Of a stretch of 64,000 nucleotides of DNA, positions 26,970 through 34,785 are shown piece after piece. A program made the position numbers and the translations under genes. Every line of letters begins with the position of its first letter. Within the stretch, counting starts at the first letter, position 1. A model generated the notes under the pieces. It was given only the letters and a program-made list of their open reading frames with translations. It ran no database searches and was not told the DNA's origin. Source of the DNA: Streptomyces sp. SCSIO 30461 (GTDB lineage: Bacteria; Actinomycetota; Actinomycetes; Streptomycetales; Streptomycetaceae); assembly GCF_037023745.1 (NCBI RefSeq), contig NZ_CP146101.1, positions 2,844,001 to 2,908,000 on the forward strand, given 5' to 3'.

Positions 26970-27296
26970 TCACCGCGGCGGCAACGACCGGCCGTCCCGC
27001 CGCCGCGGGACCACCGCCGGGGCGGGGGCGCCGACAGCGGCAGCCTGCTGGCCGGCCTCCTCGCCGGGGCGGGCGACCTTGTCCGGCTCGGGGATCAGCA
27101 GGTCGCCGATCTCGCAGCCGAGGACGACACAGATGACGTCCAGGTCCTCCAGCTTGAGGGAGACCGGCTGGCCGGACCACAGCCCGGACATCTTCCCCGC
27201 CGAGATCACCAACCCGTGTTCGGCCAGGCCCCGTTGGAGCTCAGACGCCTTCCAGATACCCTTGTTCGCGGCGGTCAGCCGCAGGTTCCACCTCAT
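26970..27296 (-). CDS. XRE-family HTH regulator
   Basis: 108 residues: MRWNLRLTAANKGIWKASEL, then LAEHGLVISAGKMSGLWSGQ and LEDLDVICVVLGCEIGDLLI, the compact Cro/CI-type HTH of short actinobacterial XRE proteins, followed by a Pro/Arg-rich tail. ATG 27296 overlaps the integrase stop (ATGA), so the pair is coupled. Its likely role is control of the recombinase operon or a directionality-type function (inference). Confidence 0.85.
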   Translation of the reverse strand: MRWNLRLTAANKGIWKASELQRGLAEHGLVISAGKMSGLWSGQPVSLKLEDLDVICVVLGCEIGDLLIPEPDKVARPGEEAGQQAAAVGAPAPAVVPRRRDGRSLPPR

Positions 27297-28372
27297 CGGA
27301 TCAGTCCTTCCAGCCGCTTCGCGGCCCGCTGGGTCCCGGCGGCCCAGGCGTCCTCGACCCGGGTCTGCTGGACGTGGACGTACCGCATCGTCGTGGCGAT
27401 CCAGGAATGTCCCAAAACCTCCTGAATCGCCAGTAGGTCCAGCCCGTTCTCATAGAGCTGGGACGCGCAAAAGTGCCGCAGGACATGGGGTGTCAGCCGC
27501 TCGCCCCAGCCCGGCAGATGCGCCTTGGCCGCGTTCTTGAGCCCGCTCCGCAGGGCATCGTCGCCCACTCGGTGCGCCGTTCCGTCTGCGTTCTTGCGCT
27601 CGGAGGGGAACAGCGGGGCGCCGGGACGGGTGTGATCGTCGTCGAACTGACCCCAGACATCCTCGATGAACCACCGCAGCGTGCGGTCGGCGCCGTTGAT
27701 CAGCGGTACCATCCGCTCACGCGGGCCCGAGCCGCGGGCGCCCTTGCCGTGACGCACGTGGAGCTTGCCGAAGCGGCCCAGGTTCCACTTGACGTCGTCC
27801 AGGTCGAGTTTGCACGCCTCGCTGACCCGCAGGCCGACCTGGGACATCACCTTCGCCGCGGTGTAGTTCCGGGCGGTCGGGGTGAACTTGCGGCAAGTGG
27901 CGAGCTCGCCGCCCCAGCCGGTGAACAGGGTCCCGACTTCCGGCTCGCTCGGCGGGATCCGAAGTGCCGCGTCCTTGGCCCCGCGCGGCCGGTTCATCTC
28001 GTCGATCGGGCACTCGACCACCCGACCGGTCATGCGGTGGAGCTCGACCTTGTGCCGCAGCTCCAGGAACATGAAGTACGTGGTCAGCGCCTGCGACCTG
28101 GCCAGGCGGGTGCCGCTGGGTGAGTTCCGCAGGACCTTCCCGAAGTATGCGTCGGCGTCGCCGGGCTCCATGTCCCACAGCGGCCGGCCGAACCAGGTCC
28201 GGATCTGCTCCAGGTGCCCGACGTCGCCGCGGATGGTGCCGTCCGCCAGCCCCGCCGAGGCCCGCGCGAGGACGAACCCGGACAGCACGTCGGTCTCGAA
28301 CCGCTCCAGTTCCTCCGCCGACGCGGGCGCCCAGTGCTCACGCAGGTCCCGTACGACTGCCAGCGCCGCCAA
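27293..28372 (-). CDS. Tyrosine recombinase/integrase, first gene of operon
   Basis: 359 residues with every catalytic element in place: Arg I in VGLRVSEACKLDLDDV, the beta-hairpin lysine in HVRHGKGARGSGPRERMVPL, the HxxR box in LTPHVLRHFCASQLYENGLD, His in LGHSWIATTM and the nucleophilic Tyr in MRYVHVQQTR. The start is TTG 28372, supported by GAGGGGG about 6 bases upstream. Two more genes follow with an overlap and a 30-base gap. It may catalyse integration or excision of the surrounding accessory DNA. Confidence 0.9.
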   Translation of the reverse strand: MAALAVVRDLREHWAPASAEELERFETDVLSGFVLARASAGLADGTIRGDVGHLEQIRTWFGRPLWDMEPGDADAYFGKVLRNSPSGTRLARSQALTTYFMFLELRHKVELHRMTGRVVECPIDEMNRPRGAKDAALRIPPSEPEVGTLFTGWGGELATCRKFTPTARNYTAAKVMSQVGLRVSEACKLDLDDVKWNLGRFGKLHVRHGKGARGSGPRERMVPLINGADRTLRWFIEDVWGQFDDDHTRPGAPLFPSERKNADGTAHRVGDDALRSGLKNAAKAHLPGWGERLTPHVLRHFCASQLYENGLDLLAIQEVLGHSWIATTMRYVHVQQTRVEDAWAAGTQRAAKRLEGLIR

Positions 28373-28835
28373 CCCGAGCCCCCTCGCCTTCGGCCCGACT
28401 GCGGATCAGTCGGACGAGGTGAGAACGCTTCAAGAATCACGAAGTTACGTCACAAGGTCACAGAGCACTCGAAGGAGGAAGAACCCCCTGGCCACGGGGG
28501 CAAGAGCTCAGCGGGGCTCAGGGGAACTCGCGGGATGTCGCACAACAGTGCCAACGCATCAAGAAGCCGTCCAAGAACACCTTCGAGGTCAGAAAACGCG
28601 ACCAGCCCCGCACTCCCAGTAACGTCCACTACACACTCAGAGTCACCAAGCACCCCACCCGACCTGCACGAACTCGCTAACTCACCGGCATTGCAGCTCA
28701 GAAGGCACTTTCGCATTACCGGACAGAACCCGGCACCGCACCAAGTGAAACGGCGAGGCTAAGTTTCTGATCAAATAGCCGCATGGGCGTACAGTGAAGG
28801 CATGGTCGAGTCTGGCTGCTGCGCGTTCTTCTGCT
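28373..28835. other. Intergenic region upstream of the integrase operon
   Basis: About 460 bases with no convincing gene; reading frames here lack ribosome sites and recognisable motifs. As the DNA just upstream of an integrase gene it is a reasonable place for a promoter and an attachment site, but I see no clear repeat that proves one. Confidence 0.4.
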
Positions 28836-29065
28836 CCTAAGGGCTGTCCCGTAATCCGCGGTGCATCAGCGCACGGCGTCAGGTGTATGGGGTCTCCCCC
28901 GGCCCTTGGGGCCGAGGGGACGCAACGCAAGGCGGAGGGTCGCCCTCATGCTGGGCGTATTCGGGCGATTCGACAACGCAGCGTGGGGGCACCTCCCGGC
29001 GAAGCCAGGGGGAGTGCCGTAGCTGTCGTCGCGCGCCCGCCGAGGATTACGGGACAGCCCTTAGG
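28836..29065. mobile_element. MITE-like non-autonomous element
   Basis: A 230-bp unit with perfect 22-bp inverted ends (CCTAAGGGCTGTCCCGTAAT at the left) and no coding capacity. The GGGCTGTCCCGTAA core resembles the left end of the IS5-type remnant near 30380 (GGTTGTCCCGTAACTG), suggesting it is moved by an IS5-family transposase. No target duplication is obvious. Confidence 0.7.
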
Positions 29066-29128
29066 TCAATCTGCCGGACGATAGGGAGGCTGGTCGCGCC
29101 CAGTGAAATGGAATTTGTGACTCTCGAG

Positions 29129-29475
29129 CTAGTGTCCTGAGTCGGTAGTTCGTGTGCAGTATGCGGCCAGGTTTTCGAGGATCTCGTCTGCGGTCTTGGT
29201 CCACACGAACGGCTTGGGGTTCTTGTTCCACTCGTTGGTTCAGCGGCGGATGTCCCGATCCACCTCGACGACGCTGCGGTGGGCCGATCAGCGGAGTTTG
29301 CAGCAGGTCAGCTCGGCGAACCAGCGCTCGACAAGATTGAGCCAGGAGGCGGAGGTGGGGGCGCAACCAGCCTCGCAGCACCCCGCGTTCACGGTCGGGA
29401 CTCCAACGGCAACGGCTTCGGACCCGGCATTCCTCAACCCTACAATCACCAACGATTACCGACTCAGGACACTAG
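29129..29475. mobile_element. Internally deleted IS630-family element
   Basis: 347 bp bounded by 19-bp perfect inverted repeats, CTAGTGTCCTGAGTCGGTA at the left and its complement at 29457-29475, each containing the TA dinucleotide that IS630 elements duplicate. Inside are only the 3' end of the transposase and unrelated sequence. The right end is immediately followed by the ribosome site of the FkbM gene. Confidence 0.75.
29132..29382 (-). pseudogene. IS630 transposase C-terminal remnant with stops
   Basis: The minus strand reads PTSASWLNLVERWFAELTCC, then after a stop AHRSVVEVDRDIRR, another stop and TNEWNKNPKPFVWTKTADEI. This is the DDE_3 end of IS630 transposases (catalytic Glu in NLVERWF) with two in-frame TGA codons, so it cannot be functional. 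Confidence 0.75.
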
Positions 29476-29488
29476 GAGGGCGATGTGA

Positions 29489-30304
29489 ATGCACGTCGAT
29501 CCGGATCGAATAGCGGGCGATAGCCCGGACGAGGTGGAGTTTCTTTATCGTGAAATCTTCACGCGGCGGACCTATCTACGCTACGGGTTGATGCTGCCGA
29601 ATGGTTCCGTCGTTTTCGACGTCGGAGCGAACGTCGGGATCTTCTCCCTCTTCGTGCACGCGGTGTGCCCGACGGCATCGGTATTTGCGTTCGAACCGCT
29701 CCCTCCTGCGTTCGCAAATTTGCGGCACAACCTGGGCGTATATGGAGTGCGGGCACGCCTCTTCAACCACGGACTGTCCGACTCCGACCAGGAGGTTCCG
29801 TTTCTTTACTACCCACGTCACTCAGCCTTGTCCACACGCGCCATATATGCCGATGAGCCCACAGACAGGGATATCGTCCAGCGCACGGTCGAGGGCAGGA
29901 AACGCCGGACCGGCGACACGGGGGCACGGCCCGTTGCGGCGGAGGAACTCGCGGGGCCACCTCTGGCGTCGGAGGAGTACGTCTGCCGACAGCGCCCCCT
30001 GTCCGACGTGATCGACGAGCAGGGCATAGAACGCATCGACATGCTGAAGATCGACGTTCAGCGGTCGGAGCTGGACGTGTTGCAAGGCATTCGAGAACGT
30101 CACTGGCCTCTGATCCTACAAGTGGCAGCAGAGATCCATGACGGGCCCGGACTTCCGACTTGGGGGCGCCTCGGCACGGTCATCACCCTGCTCATCGGTC
30201 ATGGATTCCAGGTTACGGCTGCTCAGGAACCAGATTTCGTGGGAACCGACCGCTACATGGTGTACGCCTCTCGAACATTGGCGTCCCATGAAGTTTCCCC
30301 GTGA
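29489..30304 (+). CDS. FkbM-family SAM-dependent methyltransferase
   Basis: 271 residues. The SAM site is VVFDVGANVGIFSLFVHAVC with the acidic residue in VFAFEPLPPAFANLRHNL, and the C-terminal FkbM signature is IERIDMLKIDVQRSELDVLQ followed by EIHD. FkbM enzymes O- or N-methylate sugars, antibiotic intermediates or peptides. AGGAGG (29474-29479) lies 9 bases before ATG 29489, and the IS630 remnant ends right at that site, so an original longer 5' end may be lost. No biosynthetic neighbours remain; it looks like a stranded piece of a secondary-metabolite or glycan cluster (inference). Confidence 0.82.
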   Translation: MHVDPDRIAGDSPDEVEFLYREIFTRRTYLRYGLMLPNGSVVFDVGANVGIFSLFVHAVCPTASVFAFEPLPPAFANLRHNLGVYGVRARLFNHGLSDSDQEVPFLYYPRHSALSTRAIYADEPTDRDIVQRTVEGRKRRTGDTGARPVAAEELAGPPLASEEYVCRQRPLSDVIDEQGIERIDMLKIDVQRSELDVLQGIRERHWPLILQVAAEIHDGPGLPTWGRLGTVITLLIGHGFQVTAAQEPDFVGTDRYMVYASRTLASHEVSP

Positions 30305-30419
30305 TCGTGGACACTCGTTCGTTATGTCGCGAGGTCGCGTTGGTGCCGCTGTCGGGTCTCGGCTGCGGTGAGGTAAAGGTTGTCCCGTAACTGCTGGTCA
30401 CAGGTGAGATGATCTTGGT

Positions 30420-30539
30420 GTGGCTGGTGTGATCACGGCGTCGGAGTCGTCCCGGATAGTCCCGTTCGCCGGGCTGAGCCCGCGTGCCTTCGGGAAGCTG
30501 GTGACGGTGCTGCGGCGCGAGGGTGCGGACGCGGTCTGA
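30420..30539 (+). pseudogene. IS5-family transposase N-terminal remnant
   Basis: GTG 30420 opens VAGVITASESSRIVPFAGLS and PRAFGKLVTVLRREGADAV, then stops at 30539. This is the start of a common Streptomyces IS5-type transposase that should continue for ~250 residues. The element's left end seems to begin near 30380 (GGTTGTCCCGTAACTGCTGG). Confidence 0.7.
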
Positions 30540-30571
30540 GGCGACCCCCGCAGGGGCTGAAGGGGGAAACG

Positions 30572-30703
30572 ATGCACCAACGGCGGTTCTCGACGATGCG
30601 CCAGGCGCGGCTGGAGATCTTCCAGTGGCTCACCTACTGCAACGCCCGCAGACGCCATAGAGCCCTCAACTACCTCTCACCAGCCGAATTCGAACAGCAA
30701 TAG
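30572..30703 (+). pseudogene. IS3 orfB C-terminal remnant
   Basis: Reads MHQRRFSTMRQARLEIFQWL, then TYCNARRRHRALNYLSPAEF and ends FEQQ at 30703: the last ~44 residues of an IS3 DDE transposase. The following bases to about 30760 contain GTGTCCACACTCCGGGGGA, an IS3-type right end. It is fused directly to the IS5 remnant. Confidence 0.75.
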
Positions 30704-30812
30704 CAGAGAACACGTACACTCACACTCGCAGCATGAACCCTCGTGTCCACACTCCGGGGGACGCCTCAGTGCCCGACTGCCCCCTCCGAAGCCTCGTCAC
30801 GGCGTGACCAAC

Positions 30813-30842
30813 GGGCGGCACAGCAACCCTGCTGTGCCGCCC
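30813..30842. terminator. Hairpin terminator
   Basis: A perfect 13-bp stem (GGGCGGCACAGCA and its complement) with a 4-base ACCC loop. The gene it once served is no longer evident; it lies between an IS3 remnant and the IS66. Confidence 0.65.
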
Positions 30843-30893
30843 GATTCATGACGCTCTGTGATTGTGGTCCGGTGAAGGTGCGGGCCTTTCACC

Positions 30894-32502
30894 GTTAAGC
30901 ATTCAGGAGGAATGCGGTTGGCCGGTAACGGTATGTGAGACGTGCTGGTCAGGCGGCTTGCTCGATCGGGGGCATCCAGAGGTTTTCGGTGAAGGCGCGG
31001 TGGATGGCCTTGAAGGCGCTCAGCCCGTGTTTGCGGGCGGAGTCGAGGTAGGAGCGCACAGCGAGCCAGGCCCTCGCACCGGTCTCGGACTGGTGACAGC
31101 CGGAGATCTTCAGCTGGGTCTTGACCGGTCGCAGCGCCCGCTCGCCGCAGTTGTTGGTGAAGGGCACATGCCGGGGGTCGTCTGCGAAGTGCAGGACTGA
31201 GTGGGCCGGGTCCCGCAGCCGTTCGAGCAGGCTGCGGCCCGGGGACTGTTTGCGGCCCGGCGCTCGGGGGTGCTCGGAGAGTCCGACGGTGATGCCCTGG
31301 TGGAAGGCGTCCAGGTGCAGCAGCAGGGCCTCGGGGGTGATCTCCCCGATCTCACCGGTACGTACACGCGTCGCCTGGGTGTTCAGCCCGGCCAGGGCCC
31401 ACCGGATCTGCTGGTGCCATTTCTGGTGGGGAAAGTCCTCTTCGGCGGCGGTCAGTTCACGGATCGGATGGGCGCCGCACAACGGGTGGGTGCGGTGCGG
31501 GTAGCCCGCATACAGGGACAGCGAGTCGTGGACCAGGACGCCGCGGTAGTTGGGCAGCACCCCGCCCGCGTCGGCACCGGCGCGTGAACGCGGGGCGAGG
31601 TGGAGCAGGGTGAGGAAGTCGGTGCAGGCCACGTGCAGCCGGCGCCGCAACGAGCCGATACGGGTGGTGGTCTCGTCCGCGTGCAGGATGTGCCCCATCA
31701 CCAGCAAGGCCCTGATCAGGTTCACGGAGTCCGCGACCAGGTCGGCGGCCTCGGGAAGAAGACAGGCCACCCAGCCGGTGGAGACCTCCGCCCCGGTCAC
31801 GTCCTTGATCAGCTGCGCGGTCCGCTCGACGGGAATGTGCTGGAAAACCAGCAGGTAGACGGCGAGCGCGCGCAGGTTCGGACCGTAGGAGGACGGGGAC
31901 CCGGCGATATGCCCGGGCATCGGCTGGGCGGTGACCGTGCCGCAGGCACACCGGCAGCGGTGGGCCCGGTGCTCGGTGATCTTTACCGTGGACAGGGGGA
32001 TGTCCCGGACCTGGCGCCGCTCGAAGCTGACGCTGTCGCTCTGGTCCAGTGTGCTTCCGCAGCCGCTGCAGGCCGCCGGGACATGGTCCTCGGTGGCGTC
32101 GGGCTTGTCGGTCATGGCCAGGCCCGACCCGTCGGCGCCGGGCTGACGGCCTCGCTTGCGTCCACTCCTGGGCTGCGGCTTCTTCTCCGGCCGCCCGAAG
32201 GTGTCCGAGGAGGGCGGCATCGAGGAGTTGCCCGAGTTCCGGCCAAGACGCCGCTCCAGCTCCGCCACCCGAGCGGTCAACCGCTCGTTGGCCACCGCGA
32301 GTTCGGCCGCCTGCACCTCTGCCGCTTCAACCCGCGCCTCTGCGGCCGCCACCTGCCGCTGGAGCAATCCGATCAGCACGAGGAGATCCTCACACGACGC
32401 AGACTCCAGAGCAGACGACATGACCCCGGATCCTGCCGCACCCGCCCCGCACCTGTCACATCATCAGGAGACGGACGCACGAACAACCTTCTGAATGCTT
32501 AC
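30894..32502. mobile_element. IS66-family insertion sequence
   Basis: 1,609 bp. The ends are related inverted repeats (GTTAAGCATTCAGGAGG at the left; GTAAGCATTCAGAAGG read inward from the right) flanked by an 8-bp direct repeat, CTTTCACC (30886-30893 and 32503-32510), the IS66 hallmark. It encodes only TnpC, with no TnpA or TnpB. Confidence 0.9.
30949..32421 (-). CDS. IS66-family transposase (TnpC)
   Basis: 490 residues, full length. An N-terminal coiled coil (LLQRQVAAAEARVEAAEVQA, ERLTARVAELERRLGRNSGN) leads to NSSMPPSSD, a zinc-finger segment (AACSGCGSTLDQ, HRCRCACGTV), then the DDE domain with MGHILHADETTTRIG (Asp), GVLVHDSLSLYAGYPH (Asp) and FTNNCGERALRPVKTQLKIS (Glu). The start at 32421 lies just inside the right end. 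All motifs look intact. Confidence 0.92.
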   Translation of the reverse strand: MSSALESASCEDLLVLIGLLQRQVAAAEARVEAAEVQAAELAVANERLTARVAELERRLGRNSGNSSMPPSSDTFGRPEKKPQPRSGRKRGRQPGADGSGLAMTDKPDATEDHVPAACSGCGSTLDQSDSVSFERRQVRDIPLSTVKITEHRAHRCRCACGTVTAQPMPGHIAGSPSSYGPNLRALAVYLLVFQHIPVERTAQLIKDVTGAEVSTGWVACLLPEAADLVADSVNLIRALLVMGHILHADETTTRIGSLRRRLHVACTDFLTLLHLAPRSRAGADAGGVLPNYRGVLVHDSLSLYAGYPHRTHPLCGAHPIRELTAAEEDFPHQKWHQQIRWALAGLNTQATRVRTGEIGEITPEALLLHLDAFHQGITVGLSEHPRAPGRKQSPGRSLLERLRDPAHSVLHFADDPRHVPFTNNCGERALRPVKTQLKISGCHQSETGARAWLAVRSYLDSARKHGLSAFKAIHRAFTENLWMPPIEQAA

Positions 32503-32635
32503 CTTTCACCGGCCTCCGCAACCGTGGCCGCGCAGAGGCCAGCTCGTACGGCGCGCGGCGCATTCTCCCCAGAGGGCTTGCAGAGTCGTTTCATGGTGTT
32601 CGCATGTGTAAAGTTAGGCTATGTTCGGTCGGCTG

Positions 32636-32842
32636 CTAGAGCCAGTCGCGGCGCTTGAAGACGAAGTACAGGCTGATGCAGACCACGCCCATCAGGCCGA
32701 TGGCCAGGGGATATCCGAAACCCCAGTGCAACTCCGGCATGTTCCGGAAGTTCATGCCGTAGACCGTTCCCACCAGTGTGGGTGCGAACAGAATGGCCGC
32801 CCACGAGGAGATCTTCTTGAAGTTGTCTACCTGGTGGCGCTG
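32636..32842 (-). pseudogene. CorA-type Mg2+ transporter, C-terminal remnant
   Basis: The last ~68 residues of a CorA family channel remain: VDNFKKISSWAAILFAPTLV, the signature GMN in VGTVYGMNFRNMPELHWGFG, then the second membrane helix (YPLAIGLMGVVCISLYFVF) and the basic end KRRDWL. The large cytoplasmic N-terminal domain is absent; unrelated sequence joins at about 32843. Confidence 0.8.
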
Positions 32843-33496
32843 ACCTGCATCGATACGGCCGTACCCACCCCTGAACTGCGCAGATGCGTCTTTCAGCGTC
32901 TTTCGGGATCGTGCTGCGTTACGCGGTCGATTCTCCCCACGCGCTCCCCAGGTCCGTCGATACTCCCCAGACTCTCCCCAGAAAGTGTCGTTGCGGCGGG
33001 CTGCGGTGGCACGGGAGGTCATGCCACCGGAGGCGCCGCCAAGGGCACGCTGAGTGACTGTCTGCGAGGGCAGGGCAGAAGCCTGGCGCCGAGCGGTCGA
33101 GCGCAAGGCATGAGTCTGACGCTGCTTGAGCAGGGTTCAAGTTCGAACCCGCCCCGCCGGAAGCCGACGTCTGTCCGATGACCCACCACGTGGAGTGTGT
33201 CGCCCTCCTCGAACCGGCCGCGAAGGGCTCCTGACCTGCGGTTTTACCCGTGCACATTATGTGCGTTGTGGGCGTTGTGGGCGATATCTTGACGCTGAAA
33301 TGACGCTCGTGACGCTCGTTCTGACGGGGTGTCACCTGACTGATCGTGCAGGGGCTCGCTGGCTGGGAGGTGCGCTCCCGAGGACTGGCTTTGCGGGACC
33401 TTGAAGAGAATTCCGCCGGGTTCCGGCGCCGCTGATTGCGGCGGCAGGCGCGCTGCCGCCGTACTTCGGCGGGCCGGACGTGTGGCGGAGAGGCGC
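32843..33496. other. Non-coding stretch with short repeats
   Basis: About 650 bases with no gene I can support. 33128-33145 is a GGGTTC/GAACCC dyad like a tRNA T-arm, but no tRNA fits around it. At 33289-33318 TGACGCT is repeated three times (TTGACGCTG, ATGACGCTCG, TGACGCTCG), next to two copies of GTTGTGGGCG (33264-33283). Confidence 0.4.
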
Positions 33497-33703
33497 TCAG
33501 AAGGTGGGGCCGTAGGGGCTCCAGTGCCCGAGGAAGGGCTTCAGGTCGTCGGGGCGTGGCTCGGGAATGTCGGGCAGCCGGGGCGGTGTGTTCAGTGGGT
33601 CGAGGCGCTCCACGCGGGCTGCTGCCCAGTCGATCCAGGCTTCGGCTTCGGTCCTGGTCTGGCCTGGGGGCATGGCCTCGCCCCGGGTGCGTACGGCGCT
33701 CAC
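33497..33703 (-). CDS. C-terminal part of a hypothetical protein
   Basis: From GTG 33703 the frame gives about 68 residues with real protein character: TRTEAEAWIDWAAARVERLD, then PLNTPPRLPDIPEPRPDDLK and PFLGHWSPYGPTF. Coherent sequence (WRHAARLTEY) continues in frame upstream of the GTG to a stop, so this is probably the tail of a longer, truncated protein. I do not recognise a function. It lies about 100 bases beyond the stop of the 33803 gene on the same strand. Confidence 0.5.
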   Translation of the reverse strand: MSAVRTRGEAMPPGQTRTEAEAWIDWAAARVERLDPLNTPPRLPDIPEPRPDDLKPFLGHWSPYGPTF

Positions 33704-33802
33704 GTACTCCGTCAGTCGAGCGGCGTGGCGCCATGTCGCTTGCCGTCAGCTCGGCCTCCGTGAGCTACTGGCGAGTCAGCCCGGTGGCATCGGGCGGGGC
33801 CT

Positions 33803-34327
33803 TCAGTGACTGAGCTTCGCGCGCAAGCGTTCGTTCTCCTTCTCGAGGGTCGCAACGCGTCGTTCGAGTTCGGCTCGTGTCGGCTTCTTCGGGGGCGGCG
33901 GAGGTCGGGTTTCTGTTGCTTCCGGTGGCTCGCCACGCAGTCCGATGGGTTCGAAGGCCACGATTGTTTGCCGGTCTTCCCCGCACTCAGAGCATCGTCT
34001 GCCGTATGACCCGGCCGAGAGGGGGTCGGTGTACGTGTAGTGCGCCTCCGTCTCGATGATGTGGCCGCAGTACAGCCGGACACGCCACCGCATGATCTCG
34101 TGGTCGGCCTTCTTGAAGGACTGCATCAGCTTCGCGACGTTCTCGAACGCCTGGCGGCGACGCTCCGCCCTTGCCGGGTCTGCCCGGCATTTGGCGTCGT
34201 CCTCCTCGACCTGACGCCGAACCGACTCGCTGATCTCCTCGCTCTGCTTCTGACGGCGGTGGTCCCCGCGGGTGAGTTCGTACTCCTCCAGCGGAACCCC
34301 GCTGCTCCGGTACTCGGCTTGGCGCAT
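33803..34327 (-). CDS. Hypothetical protein with zinc-ribbon-like motif and C-terminal coiled coil
   Basis: About 175 residues from ATG 34327. The N-terminal part is highly charged and helical (RGDHRRQKQSEEISESVRRQ, RRRQAFENVAKLMQSFKKAD). Then comes VRLYCGHIIETEAHYTYTDP and RRCSECGEDRQTIVAFEPIG, a Cys/His set that fits a zinc ribbon. After a Pro stretch (RPPPPPKKP) it ends in a coiled coil (AELERRVATLEKENERLRAK). The CGH-plus-CxxC layout is also seen in the HEPN-like protein at 37955. The start is uncertain, with no clear ribosome site. It may belong to the defence island beside it (inference). Confidence 0.6.
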   Translation of the reverse strand: MRQAEYRSSGVPLEEYELTRGDHRRQKQSEEISESVRRQVEEDDAKCRADPARAERRRQAFENVAKLMQSFKKADHEIMRWRVRLYCGHIIETEAHYTYTDPLSAGSYGRRCSECGEDRQTIVAFEPIGLRGEPPEATETRPPPPPKKPTRAELERRVATLEKENERLRAKLSH

Positions 34328-34785
34328 GACGGCCAGCGTAGAAGCGGGGTCCACACGGCCGCGGAGAGGAACGGTCTTGGTCAACCAAATTGCGGATTCT
34401 GCCCATGAGTGACCGTCGGGGCGCGTACTGGCCCAGAGAGTCCGGCCACCGCAGAGCTGTGGACGGTTGATCGGATTCGCGGTCACAGGAGTCGCTGGGG
34501 GCTGTGTCGCTTGCGCTCCGAGGCCAGCCCCGGGGGCTCGCGTGATGCGGCGGTGAGAGCCGCTCTGAAGTGGGCCATGGCTGCGGCCGGCGAGCAACCG
34601 CCGGTGCTGGTCAGGCCGCCGCCAGGCGCGAACTTCACCACTGCCCGCCAACCCGCCCGCACGAAACAAGAGCAGATGACTTTCCGCCAGTCAGCCGGTT
34701 TTCATCAATCAGTGGCTCGGCACTGACGCTGTTGGGCAGTATGCCGTCCTGGGGCATTGTCGGTTGAGAGAACCGGAGGGGGAAC
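34328..34785. other. Intergenic region before the GNAT-PIN operon
   Basis: About 460 bases between divergent genes. No frame has convincing protein character. It should hold the promoter of the 34786 operon, but I could not pick a clear -35/-10 pair. Confidence 0.4.

Noticed and set aside
33100..33170. tRNA-like T-arm around GGGTTCAAGTTCGAACCC
   Set aside because: No acceptor, D-arm or anticodon arm can be placed around it; it is only a short dyad.
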